64,000 bases of DNA from Lepidostoma basale (lineage: Eukaryota; Arthropoda; Insecta; Trichoptera; Lepidostomatidae), in contig JAHDVF020000897.1 in the NCBI GenBank assembly GCA_022606425.2, positions 1,395,711 to 1,459,710 on the forward strand, written 5' to 3'. A program made the translations under genes and the position numbers. Shown here piece after piece: positions 1 to 10,874 of the stretch; the stretch's first letter is position 1; each line of letters starts with the position of its first letter. The notes beneath the pieces are model-generated. The model did no database searches and was not told where the DNA came from. It saw only the letters and a program-made list of their open reading frames with translations.

Positions 1-222
1 CAAAGCCCTATGCACCAAGAGAGTGTGACAACACAATGAGAACACGAAGAAGACAAAATCTAGAAGTTTTTATCAGGTGTACAAATAAGTTTCCGCCGTT
101 TGACAAAAGTTGGTGCCACCAGTAAGTTATGGTATTATGGAAAGGTTGGACATCTGTCAACAACATGCCCTTGAAATACTGGTGAATTTTTATCAGTATA
201 ATATATTATTTTGTGTGTGAAA
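1..222. other. unassigned sequence
   Basis: No ORF, repeat partner or splice-like signal was recognised. It could be the 5' non-coding part of the adjoining mariner copy or host intron sequence. Confidence 0.4.
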
Positions 223-655
223 ATGTCGAGTTTTGAGCAGAATAATGATCATTTCGATTCACTTCTTCAATTTGAAGAAATCTGCAGCTAAGGTGCATCG
301 ATTGCCTGTAGAAGCATATGGTGTGGCTGTCCTAAGTGAGATAAGTTGACGTGAGTGGTTTTAAAAGTTTAAGAACGGTGAATTTGACATCGAAGACAAA
401 TTATGCTTTGGAAGGCCAAAATTGTACCAAGACGTGGAATTAGAAGCATTATTGGATCAAGAAATTATTGGGAATGATTCAGAAACAAGGAAATTCGGTT
501 CCATATGAAATGGCCCCGAGAAACGTTGAACGCTGATTTTCCACGTGTAAAATGCTGCTTGTCTGGCATAACGTATCCGTATGCTGCCAGAAAGATGGGA
601 AAAAGTAATGACTGGTGATGGACAATACTTCGAACAGAACACAATGTTCGGTTCT
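223..655 (+). pseudogene. mariner transposase remnant, N-terminal part (cecropia-type)
   Basis: Conceptual translation with stops and frameshifts gives the mariner DNA-binding region. Readable blocks are HRLPVEAYG, REWF, FDIEDK, GRPKLYQDVELEALLD, and later APRNVER and a decayed VTGDE-like string. In intact mariners the VTGDE block carries the first Asp of the DDD catalytic triad. There is no continuous frame and the catalytic core beyond this point is missing, so the copy is dead. The cecropia assignment rests on remembered family motifs. Confidence 0.75.
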
Positions 656-691
656 TTCACAATAAATCCCCAATTTTAGCACCATTTTAAA

Positions 692-835
692 TATCTTCTT
701 CCTTGATCTGTCCACTGCTGGATATAAGCCCCTTAGAAAATTTTCCTCTTACTATTGCTCGCTTTTCTCACTAACTTGTTAACTACTACCGTGAGGCTAC
801 ATCGTCGGCCCATCTCTTCTGTGGCCTTTCAACCC
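692..835 (-). repeat. RTE-B LINE 3' end fragment
   Basis: Reverse-strand reading gives MGRR...AYIQQWTDQGRR, the C-terminal end of the BovB/HmRTE-like reverse transcriptase seen better at 10405-10870. It sits just upstream of the first visible claudin exon, so probably within an intron. Confidence 0.6.
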
Positions 836-910
836 TTCTTTTGTTTTCGTATTGTTTCCATTTGATTAATTTATAAATATTAACAGCAGTAAATTGCATT
901 ATAACTTTAG

Positions 911-3521
911 ATATAACAGTCATCGCGTCAATCCTGACATTTGTGGGCGGGTTGTTGCTGCTGATGTCCTTCGCTAGCCCGTACTGGATCGAGTCCTACC
1001 CGGAGATGTTCAGCTCCTTCAAGAACATGGGATTGTGGGAGTACTGCTTCCTTGACTTCCGCTACCCCTACTACCAGTTCCCCAAGCTCTTCACCGGCTG
1101 CCACTACATCTTCAGCCAGGAGTTCTACGTCATCCGGGAGTGGCTGCTGCCCGGCTGGCTCATGGCCGTCCAGGCGCTCGTCACGCTTGCTTTCATGGCC
1201 TGGATGGTCGCCCAGGTAAATACAATTGTTTTTTCCGATCAATTCTTTTCCTTGTGTATGAAGCATTTAATTTGTGGTTTGGCATTATTAAATATAATAT
1301 TAATACACTTGTGAATTTGTATTTACACCACTTTATTCATGTGTATAAGTGTATTAATATTATATTAAATTATTTTCCTGTCATATAATCTTACATACTT
1401 TTTGAATCTAGATTTATATATATTATTAGCGGACCGGACAATGCTTAGTTATTGTTATATTCGAGTATACGCATACAAAATACGATATGTGGCAATTAAA
1501 TTCCAAGAATTTAGTTGCGGCGTGCGAACCGGCAACACTGCATCACTGTTGAGCATGTACCTGGTTAGATAGGTCCTTCCACTCAGTCGCAGTGAAGATT
1601 TCATGGTAATCGGGCGTCTGGTTCATTTTTTAACTCAGTTTTTAAGCAACGTGCTGTGATCAGATTTTTGGTCATAACTGGTGTAAAACCTGCAGAAATC
1701 CTACGAAAATTACAGCAGGTGTATGGAGATGAGTATCTGTAGACCCGTAAACAAAGACTACAGTGGGTGGAAGAGGGTGGGGAATGCCCAACGAAAGTAA
1801 GGATGTCAAAATCACGGCTGAAGGCAATGCTGATCATTTTCTTCGATATTCATGGCATTATTCACCGTGAATACGTTCCTGAAGGCCAGACAGTGACTGG
1901 AAAGTTCTATGTTGAAGTCTTGGAGTGGCTGCGACAGCGTGTTTTCCGTAGACGACCCGAACAGCTGGCTTTTGCACCATGATAACGCGCCGGCTCATTC
2001 CTCCTTGATTTTGAGGGAATATTTGTCGAAAAAAGTATCCCAACGTTACTTCATCCACCCTACAGCCCGGACTTGGCCCTCTGTGACTACTTGTTCCCTA
2101 AAATGAAGAGTCATCTCAAAGGAACCCATCATGGCAGTGTGGAGGCCGTCCAGGAGGCTGCGACCGTCGTCTTGAAAGGCCTAACTTTAGAGGACTATCA
2201 AGGCTGCTTCCAAACATGGGAGAAACAAACTGGAATTACCGCCACTGGTAATTATCAGGGTTAACGTACAAAAATTGCCTTTTATTTATATATATAGATT
2301 ATTGTTTTCAGTCTATTCTGGTGCTCGTGCTGATCCGCTGGCCCCTGCGTGCCGTGCTGCGGTACGAGTGGATGGGAACGGCCACGGCCTGCATCTGCAC
2401 GGGCCTCGGCAGTGCCTTCCTATTCCTGGCCGTGGCCATCTTCGGAGGCAACTGCTACCGCCGCGACTGGCTCATGTACCCCCACTTCAACGTGCTCTCC
2501 TGGTCATATGCCTTTGCCGTCGTGGCTCTCATCATCTTCGGTGAGGATTATTTATTATAATTATGTTTTAATATCCATATTAATGGCAATTCTGGCAAAA
2601 CACTACATGAGAGAATAAGGAATTTAAGGATAAGGGAAATATATGAGGTCAAGGATGTCGTTAATGCAAATATAGGAAGTGAAAACGGTGCATATGAAAA
2701 TGTTATGAACAAAATAATGATAGATTCGTTAAGATTGTTTTGGACACATGGAATGAATGAATGAATGAAGAGGTAAACGATGCGAATGGAGCTAGAAATA
2801 AGAGTTAGGCCAAGGAATACTTGGCACAATCAAATTTCTCATGACATGTGACAGGTAGCTAGTCTATTGCCATTTTTATTGTTGTGCATGTGAATTCTAC
2901 CAGACCAAAGACAGCGTGATTTTTATTCTATTAAAAGAAGAAAAATATAATTTCATAACTGTAGAATGTTGAAATGTGGCTCCATCGCAGAATATTGGGG
3001 ATCTCATGGACTGATATGGTCACCAACAATGAGCCAGAGTATGAAGAGAATTGTTGTCTGATGTGAAGTCTAGAAATATGGTATATTTGGTACATATTCT
3101 TCGCAACGAGAAATACGATCTGCTGCACCTCATCATGAAAGGGAAGATCAAGGGTAGGCGCGGTGTGGAAACACCCCTGATGTCCTGGCTCGAGAACATC
3201 AAGGAGTAGATCGGAATTCGGGGGGTTGGGGAATTGTTTCGTCTGACACAGGACAGAGGCCTACGCCAGGGTGATAGCCGACGTCGGGGGACCTGATATG
3301 GCACTCAAAGAAGAAGAAGTAGAATGACATTTATTTGTGCTGTTTTATATAAATGTATTTTTTTAGGTGCCGCAAGTTTCCTGCTTTACCTCGAGACAAA
3401 GCGTTCGTACGAGATTCGACGTGAGGCCAAGAACCTCGTGATGCAAATGCAGCTCCAGGAGCCGCAGAGGGCCCCGTCCTCACAGGGCGGATACCCCCAC
3501 CACCGCTCCGGTTACATCTAA
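911..3521 (+). CDS. claudin-like four-transmembrane protein (3' exons only)
   Basis: Three GC-rich exons join in frame. Exon 911-1215 has acceptor ttag (919 is an alternative) and donor gtaaat. Exon 2312-2540 has acceptor ttttcag and donor gtgagg, phase 1. Exon 3367-3521 has acceptor tttttag and ends at TAA. About 228 residues are visible. Four hydrophobic segments are seen, and the first extracellular loop has the claudin signature W...GLW..C...C (SPYWIESY, MGLWEYCF, TGCHY). The short second loop holds GGNCYRRDW. The cytoplasmic tail ends SGYI, which resembles a PDZ-binding terminus. Claudin-family proteins (PMP22/EMP/MP20/claudin superfamily) sit in membranes, and insect members such as Megatrachea, Sinuous and Kune-kune organise septate junctions. 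Which orthologue this is cannot be told. The starting exon is not visible and probably lies upstream. Both introns are filled with TE debris. No canonical AATAAA was seen close to the stop. Confidence 0.85.
1490..2265 (+). pseudogene. mariner-type transposase remnant in claudin intron
   Basis: The start resembles the terminal repeat of the copy at 29196 (atgtggcaattaaattcc). Translation gives the N-terminal stretch RFLVITGVKPAEIL and then, after an internal deletion, FFDIHGIIHREYVPEGQTV, HHDNAPAHSSLILREYL and KSHLKGTHHGSVEAV. HDNAPAH is the hallmark block with the second catalytic Asp. The second helix-turn-helix and the first Asp block are missing, and a frameshift follows LREYL. Nonfunctional. 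Confidence 0.85.
2590..2850 (+). repeat. mosaic LINE fragment (LINE-C joined to RTE-A)
   Basis: The first 80 bases read like LINE-C (GKTLHERIRNLRIREI-type). From about 2670 the reading switches to RTE-A (MNKIM, then GARN, WHNQI), degraded by indels. It lies in the second visible claudin intron. Confidence 0.55.
2857..2922 (-). repeat. SINE 3' part
   Basis: Matches the body of the tRNA-headed SINE at 26995-27165 (agtctattgccatttt, accaaagacagcgtga) but lacks the tRNA-like head. Confidence 0.55.
2950..3322 (+). repeat. LINE-D 3' end fragment
   Basis: Broken translation gives MWLHRRILGISW, then YLVHILRNEKYDLLHLIMKG, MSWLENIKE and LFRLTQDRG. It ends with the family's GGGACCTGATATGGCAC and an (AAGAAG) tail. 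The same C-terminal region is found at 55505-55899 and 23240-23590. It ends about 45 bases before the last claudin exon. Confidence 0.75.
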
Positions 3522-3864
3522 ACCAATCGCCACACACTCTTCCATCTCCTCTCTCACATTAATATCTCACGGTGTCTTGAGCCACGAAGCGCTTAGTGAT
3601 TAAACGCGTGCCTTTTGTATTCATTAGATCGTACAATTTTCTATGAAATGCTTATTTTATTATACAATTCTATTTTTGAATATTTCTCTATATTGTACAC
3701 AATGAATTCACATCTTAAATAACAATAATGACTTATTTATATAAAAAATAGATAATTTTTATACATTCCATGATATATAAACAAAAGCTTTCATATTGTA
3801 AAACAAATTAGGGTTTTCGCACCTCTATTTCGTTATCTGAAAAGAAGTAATTGTTTGAAACTTG
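3522..3864 (+). other. probable claudin 3' UTR
   Basis: AT-rich sequence after the claudin stop with no TE match. The 3' UTR assignment is by position only; the cleavage site was not identified. Confidence 0.4.
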
Positions 3865-3978
3865 TTTGTTGTTTCTCGAACAATGATCTAAAATACTATA
3901 TTATATAATTAATACGAATGAATCCGTTTTCTAGAAGTTTCATTATATTTTATGTTTCATCTTCTGAAGGCATTATTA
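3865..3978. repeat. P-repeat fragment
   Basis: Shares gtttctcgaacaatgat and attaatacgaatga...ttttctagaag with the repeats at 8560-8905 and 38400-38640. That family carries a decayed hammerhead-like segment. Label is mine. Confidence 0.5.
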
Positions 3979-4190
3979 AATCAAATCAGTTTATTACAAA
4001 CAGCATAAATGTTTAAGGCATCTATTGAGTACAGGTAAAATATTATACACATACAACATAATACCAGGGACGCATTAGAGATGGTTCGACATTAGGAAGA
4101 CAAGATACTTTCCAAAGTCGAGAGTAGTCGAGTCTTCTGAATGTACTTTCACTAATATGAAACACGTCGATCTCCGAGGAGACCACGTCA
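3979..4190 (-). repeat. LINE-J 3' end fragment
   Basis: Begins with the AATCAAATCA tail (reverse strand) and covers the 3' UTR and last codons of LINE-J. It matches 48672-48967 and the complement of 52920-53110. Truncated at its 5' side. Confidence 0.75.
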
Positions 4191-4199
4191 CTCCTTGTT

Positions 4200-4280
4200 A
4201 AGGCATTAATCAAATGTCAAATGTCACTAATGCCTTAATGCAATGTGAAACATGTGATTCTCATAAAATATAATAAATTC
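4200..4280 (+). repeat. degenerate P-repeat with hammerhead-like remnant
   Basis: Reads aatgccttaatg...gtgaaacatgtgattctcat, matching 38540-38610. The ribozyme core bases are not preserved. Confidence 0.4.
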
Positions 4281-5198
4281 TTCAATTATTTTTTAAATTT
4301 TGACAGGTGACCAGTTTCAGGCTTGCCTGGCATAAATGATTGCTGTCGAAATGATACCAAAATTGGAAGTAGTTCTTAAAAACCATAATTTAATTTAATT
4401 ATTATTTAAATTTAACTTTTATCAAGAGATTTCAATAAGATCAATGGATTATAGGATCAATGGAAAATAGACATTTTCATTCGTATTAATTAAAAAACAA
4501 CTCGTTTTGTTCTCAGTAATCTCACTAATTAAGATGCAAGTTAAATCTATCACTATTTCTCAATTTGGTAGTGCGTACAAGCAGTAATCTTTATAAACAT
4601 TCGCAGACGTATTTTTAATCTTAAAATTTGTCGTTTATTTTCAACGGTGTTGACAGCATTTCGTCCAAAGATTACGTAATCTGCTTACTGAATCCACACG
4701 TCATAGCGAGATTAATTGTGCATCAACGATACGTACACGTTTGAAAGTATAACTAGTTAATTTCATTGTACCTCTTCTATTAAGAATCTCGTTATATTTT
4801 AGTAAGAAATATGAATTGACTGTAATGTTGCTTATTTTATTTTATTTTATGTACTTGAATTTTTTTAGAAATTATTATTATTTCTTCATGGAAGGCTCCA
4901 GCTGGGTCCATCTACAACATTGTTCATTTGTTGGTTATTGCATTGATTTGTAGTTATTTGTTTGGGTAGTTTATCTAACATCAAATGATTAGATTGAATT
5001 GGGTAAGGAACCTATGATATATGGACATTGTTCATATATTGGTTGATTGCAATGATCCAGGCTTATTTGTTTGGGTGGTTTATCTAACCTAACCAAACCT
5101 TACCCGATTTAATCTAATGAAATGTGTATCTTTCGACATGACTTTAACCTTTCATTTCATGATTTTTTAATTTTAACCGCCCTATGCCGATGAACGTA
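4281..5198. other. AT-rich intergenic DNA with small internal duplication
   Basis: No coding signal. Two similar stretches of about 70 bp (near 4920-4990 and 5030-5100) share gttggttattgcattgat-like and tttgtttgggtggtttatc sequence. The DNA next to them has an inverted match around gattgaattgggtaagg. Confidence 0.4.
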
Positions 5199-5817
5199 CA
5201 GTAAAACCTTGATATAACAGACTAATTGCGGGGAGGGGGTGTCCGTTAAAGCCGAAAGTCTGTTATATATATATTATTTTAAATATGTACACTGTATTTA
5301 GATATACAAAAACAATACAAAATGTGAACAAAATTATATTTATTGTCTTCGGACACTCGTTGCTGTTTGATATTGACGCGTTTGCTCTCGGTAATCCTGC
5401 TTTGAAAAAGGAATTAAGTTTTGTTTTCTCTTTTAAAGTTTGCTGTTTTTTTTTTTTATAATCAACTCTCTAAAATTACAAAAATGCATATAATATAGTT
5501 GAACTTCGTTTTCTGACGAATAGTCGATAATTGTTATTAGATCGTCGAGATGTGATCTTACCACTGCTAACCTCATTTTTGACAGTGTTATTTCTTTGCT
5601 ATCTTCACTTCCATCCTTGACATTATGTCATTCTAGTGCTAGATGTATTACATGATTATCATGGCCGCTAAAGATTGTTTACATGCGGCGACACTTGAAT
5701 TTAAGCATGTATAATTTTGACAGGACGATTTTTAATTTTTTTTACATTTGACCGGATTTTTTGTCCGTTATATCCGAAGTTCGTTAAATAGAGGTCCGTT
5801 ATATCGAGGTTTTAATG
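5199..5817. mobile_element. pogo/Tigger-like MITE
   Basis: Terminal inverted repeats CAGTAAAACCTTGATATAAC and (complement of the right end) CATTAAAACCTCGATATAAC are flanked by TA at 5197-5198 and 5818-5819. Subterminal GTCCGTTAAA / TCCGTTATAT motifs repeat at both ends. There is no transposase ORF in the 619 bp. TA duplication with ends of this kind is typical of the pogo/Tigger branch of Tc1-mariner. Confidence 0.75.
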
Positions 5818-6820
5818 TACGTGATACGCACACTTTGACTGTACTATTATGCGTTATCCCGTGTCCGTACGCGCTTGATAGTTCACAAGTATGATGGTTC
5901 TCAAGTGTGCGGTTGAGACTTTGACGTTTCGTAATTTAAAAAAAAGTATAATTAATAAACTATTTAATTGGTGATTTTTTTTTGCATATTTCTCAGAAAG
6001 TTTCGCAGGTAGGGCTTTTAACAAAAGCGACATATTTTATCTATTACAAAAAATGTATTTTGTTTATTTGTTTTCCTATATCGATAAAAATGCATTTGTG
6101 TCAAATTTACTAGAAAGCTAAATTTGATAATACATATTTAATAATATATTTAATTATTGCAAACAATAAATGATTGACCACGATATAAATACTCACCTGG
6201 AAAGGAAGCTATTTTTTATTTGTTCGAAAATAACATTTTTTTATATATACTCAAAATGTGTCTTAACAACCGAACCAGATCAACCATTATTTTCTGTAAA
6301 CTAGCGCCACTAGCGATGACTTGTGTACTATAATAGGTAGATGGGAATGTAGAGTGTAGTGTATACAACAAGAATATATGAAATATTAGATAATTCGGTT
6401 TGTAGCAAATTTGCTACACAATGAAATGGAGGGTTAAATACATTTTGATACATTAAACAATATTGTAGATGTTTGAAAGAATGTTTTAGATTATTTGTAT
6501 GATTGTTCTGCACAGTATTTCTTCTCGGAGATATATAATATTGTCGGGTCATTACAAATCTTTCGCTTTTACATAGTGATACATTAGAATAAGGTAAGAA
6601 GTTGTTGTATGGGGGATATAGCACAAATTGATATTTCGAAGTGGATCTGTGCCCTGTTTTGTATTACGTAATTTGTACTTTTTTCATCCGTCCAGATTTA
6701 TTTACATTAAAAAATGTATAATTATAAAATATATTATGATACAAGTATTGTTTTACGTACTGATTGTACTTTATTTTTTGTGAAATAAATTTATTAGAAT
6801 TATTGTGAGTTTCATTTATT
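5818..6820. other. AT-rich intergenic DNA
   Basis: No gene, repeat partner or RNA structure recognised. Short ORFs here have AT-rich composition without recognisable motifs. Confidence 0.4.
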
Positions 6821-6975
6821 TAACTAACTAACTAACTAACCATCACGCCGTCTCGCCGAAAGGGTAGGCAGAAAGAATGGACTGTCACATTTTAACCGAT
6901 GCGGCATTCCATCCTTCTCTTTTCGCCCCGCGGGAGACGCGGTGTGATGGGTTGCGAACCTCATCGCCACTATTT
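6821..6975 (-). repeat. RTE-A subfamily 3' end
   Basis: The (TAAC)n tail at 6821-6840 is followed by the reverse-strand end of the ORF (catcacgccgtctc = ETA-stop). It continues with a block, gatgcggcattccatcc to gcgaacctcatcgcc, shared only with 30935-31095 and 43437-43935. This appears to be a distinct RTE-A subfamily. Confidence 0.65.
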
Positions 6976-7046
6976 TAATTTATTTATGTTAAGCAATTAA
7001 CTGGAATACGAGAATAATGGGATGAAGGGACGAGACAATAATTTGA

Positions 7047-7373
7047 GAGATGGAGATAAGCTGGATGAGATGCGAATGCGAGAGATGGAGAGAAAGCTGG
7101 ATGAGATGCGAATGGGAAAGATAGAGAGAAAGCTGGAAGAGATGCGAATGCGAGAGATGGAGAAAAAGCTTGACGAGATGCGAATGCGAGAGATGGAGAG
7201 AAATCTGGATGAGATGCGAATGTGAGAGATGGAGAAAAAGCTTGACGAGATTTGAATGCGAGAGACGGAGAGAAAGTTTGACGAGATTCGAATGCGAGAG
7301 ATGGAAAGAAAGCTGGATGAGATGCGAATTTAAAAGACGGAGAGGAAGCTGGATGTCATTGGACCAAGTTTGA
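7047..7373. repeat. 36-bp minisatellite, about nine units
   Basis: Unit gagatggagagaaagctg + gatgagatgcgaatgcga, nine imperfect copies. The length is a multiple of three, so the plus strand encodes a 12-residue repeat KLDEMRMREMER for five units before a TGA in the fifth. No promoter, splice context or family match supports a gene. Confidence 0.85.
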
Positions 7374-7375
7374 TA

Positions 7376-8392
7376 TCCTGTCTAAACATAAAATCAATTG
7401 GTTATAAGTTTGCCGACCACTGGGGTAGCCACAATGATTGGGTAATTTTTTTGTTTGTTTTAATTTAAAGTTTATACCTTCGAAAATATGGGTATGAAAT
7501 TTGAGGTCAAAATTCCGAAAATTGACTGAGTTACAGTCATTTTAATGAGAGTAGGTAGACCCACAGTCTTGCGCCGACCGCGACGCTAACAGGGTTAAAG
7601 CTGCTGAGAATCACATGGAAAGGGTCAATAATTAAAAAAAAAAAAGTCAAGGACACCACTGGAGATAAAGAGAAGGAACCATAATATGGTCCAGGATTCG
7701 ATAGTTTGATGTAAGTATAAATACTCGTATTTTAGAAGATACATGATTTTATAGTAAGAAAAATGAACGCGTTTTTCTCAAAACTTTTTTTTAAACTGGT
7801 CGCATCGATAACTCAAGCAATTATCAACCGATTTTCAGCTTTTTGTTTATTGTATTCGTCTTTGAAATGGCTATCGTCAAGAGTAGCGGATTTAGAAAAT
7901 TTTGTTTTTTACTATTTTTTAAGACTGCTTGAATACCAATAAAATACAAAATTTTTCAATCTGTCGCTATTTTGTGAAAAATCAAAATAAAAAAAATCGG
8001 CTACGCTTAACGATAACTACATTCATACAGATTATAGTGAACTTTGGTTTTATTTATTCAGAGAAACCCTTTTCGAGAAATCGATGCGACCGTGAATTTT
8101 TAAGACTCTACAGCAACGCTGATAAATTTGTTACTTTTAAATATTTTTCAGTGAAAATTAACATTAACTATATTGAATGTATAATTAACAAAATAATAAA
8201 AACGCGATCACAATATTCCTTAATTATCCCGGTCAAAAAAATTCACGAAAATCACTTATTTTTTCGGCCGTTATAGTGGCTATCCCCCTTATAGGAGGAA
8301 AATGCCTACTAGTGAAACACATGGCGCCGAGTAACCCCTAGAATAATGGGAAGAGGCGAAGAGGAAGAAGATGAAGATAATAATCGACTTAC
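7376..8392. other. unassigned DNA
   Basis: No element recognised. It should contain the downstream intron or later exons of the kinase gene, but no GC-rich exon-like block is visible on the minus strand. Confidence 0.4.
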
Positions 8393-8507
8393 CAGGCTTA
8401 TCCATTTCTTCAGCGCAGTTCAGCACGTAGTCCACCGTGTCTTGCGGAAGGTTTCCGTCCATGATGATGATGGGAGCTTCTTCGAGTGCTCTGATATTTT
8501 CGAGAAT
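8393..8507 (-). CDS. PfkB-family kinase, internal exon (second visible)
   Basis: Minus-strand exon with acceptor tttcag before 8507 and donor GTAAGT after 8393. It is 115 bp, entering in phase 0 and leaving in phase 1, which follows correctly from the exon at 13343-13552. It encodes ILENIRALEEAPIIIMDGNL then PQDTVDYVLNCAEEMDKP. The block 'API--MDGNLP--T--YVL' matches the segment of PfkB sugar kinases after the GDMDIH...ITP block, as in pseudouridine kinases and the animal pseudouridine-5'-phosphate glycosidase/kinase fusion. The ATP-site exon (GAGD) is not seen downstream. A pseudouridine substrate is an inference. Confidence 0.75.
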
Positions 8508-8559
8508 CTGAAATAAACACGTGATTCATATTGTCCGTGCTCACAACTTCTTAATTCTA

Positions 8560-8905
8560 TTTACTGTTTCTTGAACAATGATGTAAGTTGGAAGAATCGA
8601 CGTTCTTATAAAACTCCCTAGATGTCAAGATGGCGTATAAACGACATGATTAATTAAATAATACGAATGAAAACGTCAGTTTTCTAGAAGTTTTATCATA
8701 TTTTATGGGAATGACATGACGCCCCTCCAAGGCAAGACGCGCCTGATAATTCAAATGCGACGAAACTTCAACTCGTTGCAGTTTATATGTACACTAGTAA
8801 ATGGAGCAGAATATGTCAATTAACGAAAATTGATGTGACTTTATACATTTTTAACAAATAATTATTTGGGTAGGTTCAGAAATATTGGAAAGTGCTTCTT
8901 GAACT
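8560..8905. repeat. P-repeat (HHR-remnant family)
   Basis: Complement of 38400-38640. Shared landmarks are tttcttgaacaatgatgt, tacgaatgaaaacgtcag, ttttctagaag, atgggaatgacatg, gtacactagtaaatggagc and atttgggtaggttcag. No ORF. The hammerhead-like segment (complement of 8695-8750) has lost its core. Confidence 0.65.
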
Positions 8906-9450
8906 GGAACCCGTTAAGAAATTTTATGACAACATTCGTATTATATGTACGCAGCGTATGTTAAAAGCCGACTGACATATATGATTCCCTTCTGGGGGAC
9001 AGGAAACCAAAAGGACATCTCCAGACTCCAAAGACAACAAAATAAAATAATAAAATTAGCATATAACATTGACTACCTTACCCCAACCATACAAGTTTAC
9101 AGACAAACAAAACAAATGGACATATCAGACCTGACCAAATATGAGACCTTAAAAATTGTATACAGAGTGACCATGGAAAAGACAACAGACAGCAGCTACA
9201 AATAAACTAAAAATTCAGACATACAGACACTGGACCAGGAACTGTGACAGATACCACTTACCGAATGCACGAACTAAGACAGGACAATCAAGGATATTGA
9301 ACAATGGACTGAAACTTTACAATGAACTACCAAAAGACACCAGGAGTCTCACTACAACTCAATATAAAATATATCTGAAACAATACATAATTAATAGTAA
9401 GATCTAAAAATGTATCCATATAACCCAATCGGGTTTTAAAAAAAAAAAGT
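8906..9450 (+). pseudogene. non-LTR reverse transcriptase C-terminal remnant
   Basis: ORF from 8945 reads YVKSRLTYMIPFWGTGN then ISRLQRQQNKIIKLAYNID, the segment after the RT domain of jockey/CR1-type LINEs. A frameshifted continuation (near 9235-9400) gives RILNNGLKLYNELPKDTRSL. It ends in A-rich sequence. No other copy of this family was noticed here. Confidence 0.7.
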
Positions 9451-9889
9451 TAAATAATAATATTATTATTTTTTAAAAATTGAATATGGAGTTTAACATC
9501 ATTGTTCAAGAAACAATAAATAGGCATGATTAATTATCACAGTTCGCCATATTCTTTAATATTAAAAATCAAAATTTGTAATATCCGTATACCAATTGAA
9601 AGTCGTTGGTTTGTGCTATGCTTCCAGCGTCGGTTTCCTCAGATTTTTCTTGTTAAGTTATTCATTGACATTGTTAAAACAAACGTATATATTTTTTTTC
9701 CTAGAATTTACCTTCAAACACGGGGATGACGTATAACAACTTTGTATTTTTAGATGGTAATACAGGGTGAGCCAAAATGATCTACATGGTGTACCTAACA
9801 AGTCATTCTTCTTGGCATTAATTAGTCATTTTTGGCATATGGTGGCCTTATGGTCTGTGATGACCTATGGTTGGGAGACATGGATGTTA

Positions 9890-10075
9890 ACTATTCGGGT
9901 GGTGGTCTAGGGGATAGAACGCTTGGCTCCTGATCCAGGGGACTTGGGTTCAAGCCTGGACACGACCAGATTCCTTCTTCATAATAATGAGCTATTTTCT
10001 GCTCACCTTGAAGATTGTAATAATAAATTCTAATATCATTGATTTAAATCCTTGATATTAGTCTTTTTATAAAAA
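9890..10075 (+). repeat. tRNA-derived SINE
   Basis: The head has an A-box-like TGGTCTAGGGGATAGAACG and a B-box GGTTCAAGCC at tRNA-like spacing. An unrelated body and a short repetitive tail (ttgatttaaatccttgat) follow. It cannot fold as an intact tRNA, so this is a SINE rather than a gene. Confidence 0.6.
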
Positions 10076-10309
10076 AAAAAAAACTAAAGAAGCAATTCAC
10101 AAAATTAAAGTTGACAATGGGTCATGAAAAGATCCATGTTGGGTATCTCGCTTAGAGATTATAATATAGGGGAAGCCCGGGCAAAGCGGGTGTGTTAAGG
10201 TTTGACAAATAAAAAAACTAACTTAAAATTGAGATTAGATATCTTCTTTAATCTAAAAATCCTCTAAATTCATTTAACTTTTAAGTAAGATAAGAAAAAA
10301 ATAAAAACT

Positions 10310-10402
10310 TGGACTTGTGCTAAATCTTATGTATGGAAGTGAAGCTAAGGATAAATTGACAGTCGTGCATGACACGATAAATGAATATTGAAGAATCAAG
10401 AG
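10310..10402 (+). repeat. RTE-A scrap
   Basis: LMYGSEA-like sequence is joined, by internal deletion, to the CMTR-region DNA (cgtgcatgacacgataaatg). It abuts the RTE-B fragment that follows. Confidence 0.5.
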
Positions 10403-10404
10403 AA

Positions 10405-10870
10405 AAGTTTATGATTCATGCATACTGCCGGTGATGACGTATGGGATGGAAACTATGACCCTCACCAAGAGAAATGTAGAGAGATTAAGAGTCACGCAAC
10501 GTTCCATGGAAAGACATATGCTCGGCGTCAGTCTCCGAGATAAAATCAGAAATGAGGAGATTAGACGCCGAACAAAAATAACGGACATCATGAAACGACT
10601 AGCGAGACTGAAGTGGCAATGGCCGGGTCATGTGGCGAGACAGAGTGAGGATAGATGGACCCAGAAAATAATAAGGTGGAGACCATTCGAGAATAGGAGA
10701 AACGTCGGCAGGCCGCAAAAAAGATGGGCCGACGACATTGCTGCCGTGGGGGGGGGGGAAATGTGGCTACGGCTGGCAGGAGATAGAGACGAGTGGAAGG
10801 AAAGGGAAGAGGCCTATGTCCAGCAGTGGACCGATAAAGGCTGACGAAGAAGAAGAGGAAGAAGATAAAA
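10405..10870 (+). pseudogene. RTE-B (BovB/HmRTE-like) reverse transcriptase C-terminus
   Basis: The best RTE-B copy: ORF 10431-10844 encodes MTYGMETMTLTKRNVERLRV, QRSMERHMLGVSLRDKIRNE, LKWQWPGHVAR, NVGRPQKRWADDI and EREEAYVQQWTDKG, then a GAAGAAGAAGAGG tail. RTE elements encode an APE endonuclease and RT; only the post-RT region survives, as expected from 5' truncation. It lies in the large kinase intron on the opposite strand. Confidence 0.85.
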
Positions 10871-10874
10871 TTCT

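Noticed and set aside
943..1314. ORF starting at 943 as a complete gene
   Set aside because: It starts at a GTG inside a transmembrane segment and runs past a good splice donor at 1216. It is part of the claudin exon.
2950..3322. Extra claudin exon in intron 2
   Set aside because: The coding signal matches LINE-D copies at 23240 and 55505 and ends with the LINE tail.
6328..6624. 98-codon minus-strand ORF
   Set aside because: AT-rich composition, no recognisable domain.
9898..9970. Possible tRNA gene
   Set aside because: A and B boxes are present but stems do not close and a SINE body follows.
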